Positions 4,575 through 6,239 of a stretch of DNA of 6,239 nt are shown piece after piece. Within the stretch, counting starts at the first letter, position 1, and each line of letters begins with the position of its first letter. The notes under the pieces were generated by a model that was not told the origin of the DNA, did no database searches, and saw nothing but the letters and a program-made list of their open reading frames with translations. Location: the NCBI GenBank assembly GCA_004028495.1, contig MTKS01000095.1, positions 1-6,239 of the forward strand, written 5' to 3'. This DNA comes from Candidatus Electrothrix marina. Its GTDB lineage: Bacteria; Desulfobacterota; Desulfobulbia; Desulfobulbales; Desulfobulbaceae. The position numbers and the translations under genes were made by a program.

Positions 4575-6239
4575 ATGCTAACGTATAAAAAATATACTAC
4601 GAATACTGCGAGAGCAGGAACTGTTTTTTCAAAGGCGGGGTGTACCGCTGCGTATCTGTTTGTCGGGATAGCTATCGTGCTGGCGGGTGTGGTGTTGCAG
4701 CCGCATTCAGCGTTTGCGGCTGATATCTCGGTCACGCCGATAACTTGGGATATTATCGGGTTGGACAGTAATGATCCGCAGACCGGGCCGAATCAGTTTC
4801 CGGTTGGGGTAAGAGTTTGTAATAACAGTGCAACTGAAGATGCGACGGACGTGATCGCTACTTTTAATTGGACGGAGCCAGATCCGCATCCATCGATTAA
4901 TTTACGGGCTGGAACCGACGATATTCTTCAGCTTGGTAGCGTGCCAGCTAGTGAATGTGTTGATGCCTATTATGAAGCGGAAGTTGTGCGTGATCCAGCT
5001 TCATTTGACACAATGAGAAATTATTTTGTCAAAGTTATATCGACCAGTGCTGCTCCTGCCAGCTCGCCGATCCGCCAGCTTTATGTGGAGCATTTAATCT
5101 CTCAGAATCGTAACGCAACAACGGATGTCCTGTATGGGACAGATCCAGGTGGGTTAACTTCAGTGGAACCCGGTGGAACATTGAGTATGATGGTTGGTGG
5201 TACTTATTATATCAAACTCGTCGGCAGTACCGCTACCCAGGGATACAATCAGCTGGAAACATTTATTAATATTCCCAATACTATTTTTCGGATATTGGAG
5301 GTGACAACAGATTATACGGCGGATACTTCTGCGACGGTCGGAAACCCTAATGATAAATTATACGGTAATGGTTGTCTTTGGGAAAATAATATAAACAGCG
5401 AGAATCTGCGTTCATGCTTGAGTACAGGCAAGGTCGGTGGAGGGACTGAGATACTGTATAAAGTGGAAATTTTGCAGATGCCGGGTGCTCCTTTGATTAA
5501 TCCCGAGCCGATTCAAACGTTGTATTATGACTTTTCCGGGAGCAGTTATCATTATAATGCGGATTACAGTCTTTCTACGCGATATATTGAGATTATAAAC
5601 GCAAGTATCCAAAAGTCTTTTGATCCTAAAGTGATTGCCCCTGGGGGGACATCTAAGATAACCTTCACGATTACCAATCCAGGACCGGATGAATTGACGG
5701 GTGTAAAATTTGACGATGATAGTGCAAGCACCCTACCAGGCAGCTCTAGCTGGCCTACTGGGGTGACGGTAGCCAGCACTACTGTGGGCTACAATGGATG
5801 CGATGCTTCATCAAGTCCTACTCCATCTTTGCTGACTGTGGGAGACACCTCTGTTGCATTTGATAACATTTCTATTGCGGGGTTTGGTACGTGTACCATT
5901 GAGCTGGATGTGACGGTTGCGGCTGATGGTACGTATACAAACACGACCAGTCATTTGTTGATTAATGGGAGTACTGATACCGAGAGTTATGGTGAGGATA
6001 GCCTTACCGTTGTTTCTGGTCCTCCAGGTGCAACTGGTTGTGCTGCAGAGGATAAAGTGGTAATGGCGACTTGGGACTTTTCAAATGCGACACAAACGGC
6101 AGGTACCGAGGTCAGTAGCGGTACCACGTTTGCTCCTCTGCCAGCGACAGACCCAGGAGATGTGGGTACGCCGACAGCCACTGTGTACACTAATGCGACT
6201 AATCCCCCAGCCGTCAATATTCCCTCTGTAGCTGGTGTT
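4575..6239 (+). CDS. Large secreted protein with DUF11-like repeat (C-terminus beyond right edge)
   Basis: Hand translation gives 555 codons open to the window edge. The ATG at 4575 has a GGGGG ribosome-binding stretch (4564-4568) six bases upstream; the frame is open back to 4479, so GTG 4536 or TTG 4491 are possible but less well supported starts. An extended signal peptide has a 22-residue basic N-region, a hydrophobic core (about 25-41) and cleavage after SAFA (48). Residues 49-170 form an Ig-like beta domain (CNNSATEDATDVIATFNW at 82-99). Residues 171-340 are beta-rich and unassigned. Residues 344-480 match a DUF11-type repeat: SIQKSFDPKVIAPGGTSKIT then FTITNPGPDELTGVKF, with a C409-C440 pair and DGTYTNTTSHL. 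A segment from ATWDFSNATQ (498) probably opens another domain. Thr, Ser, Asn and Gly are abundant and lysine is scarce, as in surface or adhesin-like exoproteins. Any sorting signal at the C-terminus is out of view. Confidence 0.85.
   Translation, partial: MLTYKKYTTNTARAGTVFSKAGCTAAYLFVGIAIVLAGVVLQPHSAFAADISVTPITWDIIGLDSNDPQTGPNQFPVGVRVCNNSATEDATDVIATFNWTEPDPHPSINLRAGTDDILQLGSVPASECVDAYYEAEVVRDPASFDTMRNYFVKVISTSAAPASSPIRQLYVEHLISQNRNATTDVLYGTDPGGLTSVEPGGTLSMMVGGTYYIKLVGSTATQGYNQLETFINIPNTIFRILEVTTDYTADTSATVGNPNDKLYGNGCLWENNINSENLRSCLSTGKVGGGTEILYKVEILQMPGAPLINPEPIQTLYYDFSGSSYHYNADYSLSTRYIEIINASIQKSFDPKVIAPGGTSKITFTITNPGPDELTGVKFDDDSASTLPGSSSWPTGVTVASTTVGYNGCDASSSPTPSLLTVGDTSVAFDNISIAGFGTCTIELDVTVAADGTYTNTTSHLLINGSTDTESYGEDSLTVVSGPPGATGCAAEDKVVMATWDFSNATQTAGTEVSSGTTFAPLPATDPGDVGTPTATVYTNATNPPAVNIPSVAGV

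Noticed and set aside
4445..4735. 96-residue minus-strand frame across the exoprotein start
   Set aside because: It is antisense to the signal peptide and shows no motif; the plus-strand frame has a clear signal peptide and a 555-codon open run.
1..6239. CRISPR array, insertion sequence, tRNA, rRNA or attachment site
   Set aside because: I saw no spaced direct repeats, transposase frame with terminal repeats, cloverleaf or ribosomal RNA sequence on either strand.

Overview
The window is one stretch of chromosome-like DNA from a Gram-negative bacterium. It carries four substantial genes and two gene-poor gaps of 350-400 bases. Three observations point to a two-membrane cell: a signal peptide on the first protein, a cytoplasmic ATPase joined through a membrane helix to a periplasmic SPOR (peptidoglycan-binding) domain, and a large secreted repeat-type protein. 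Moderate GC content and this gene mix would fit a Desulfobacterota-like (for example Desulfobulbales) organism, but that is a guess from style and no marker gene is present.

Layout. (1) Positions 1-965, minus strand: a secreted DUF4139-family protein whose C-terminus runs off the left edge. (2) Positions 966-1367: a gap holding a weak small reading frame with an exact 15-bp tandem duplication inside it, an in-frame TGA, and a hairpin plus T-run just before the next gene. (3) Positions 1368-3338, plus strand: a 656-residue ExeA/DamX-like protein (AAA ATPase, one membrane helix, long Pro/Glu/Ala linker, SPOR domain). (4) Positions 3368-4225, minus strand: a response regulator (receiver, coiled coil, LuxR-type HTH), convergent with the ATPase gene across only 29 bases. 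(5) Positions 4226-4574: an AT-rich divergent control region with a perfect 10-bp inverted repeat, a terminator-like hairpin and two very short leader-type ORFs. (6) Positions 4575-6239 (window end), plus strand: the first 555 residues of a secreted surface-type protein with a DUF11-like repeat.

The two edge genes (1-965 and 4575-6239) are open to the window boundary, so neither has both a start and a stop inside the window. Both were read by hand translation.

How the genes may work together. The theme is the cell envelope: a secreted DUF4139 protein, a wall-binding ATPase and a large exoprotein. The response regulator has no kinase gene beside it and is divergent from the exoprotein gene, so control of one or both by the shared 349-bp region is reasonable but unproven. 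I do not see a defence system, mobile element, CRISPR array, tRNA or rRNA. The most unusual items are the glycine at the usual sensor-2 arginine position of the ATPase, the interrupted small frame upstream of it, and the structured divergent control region.
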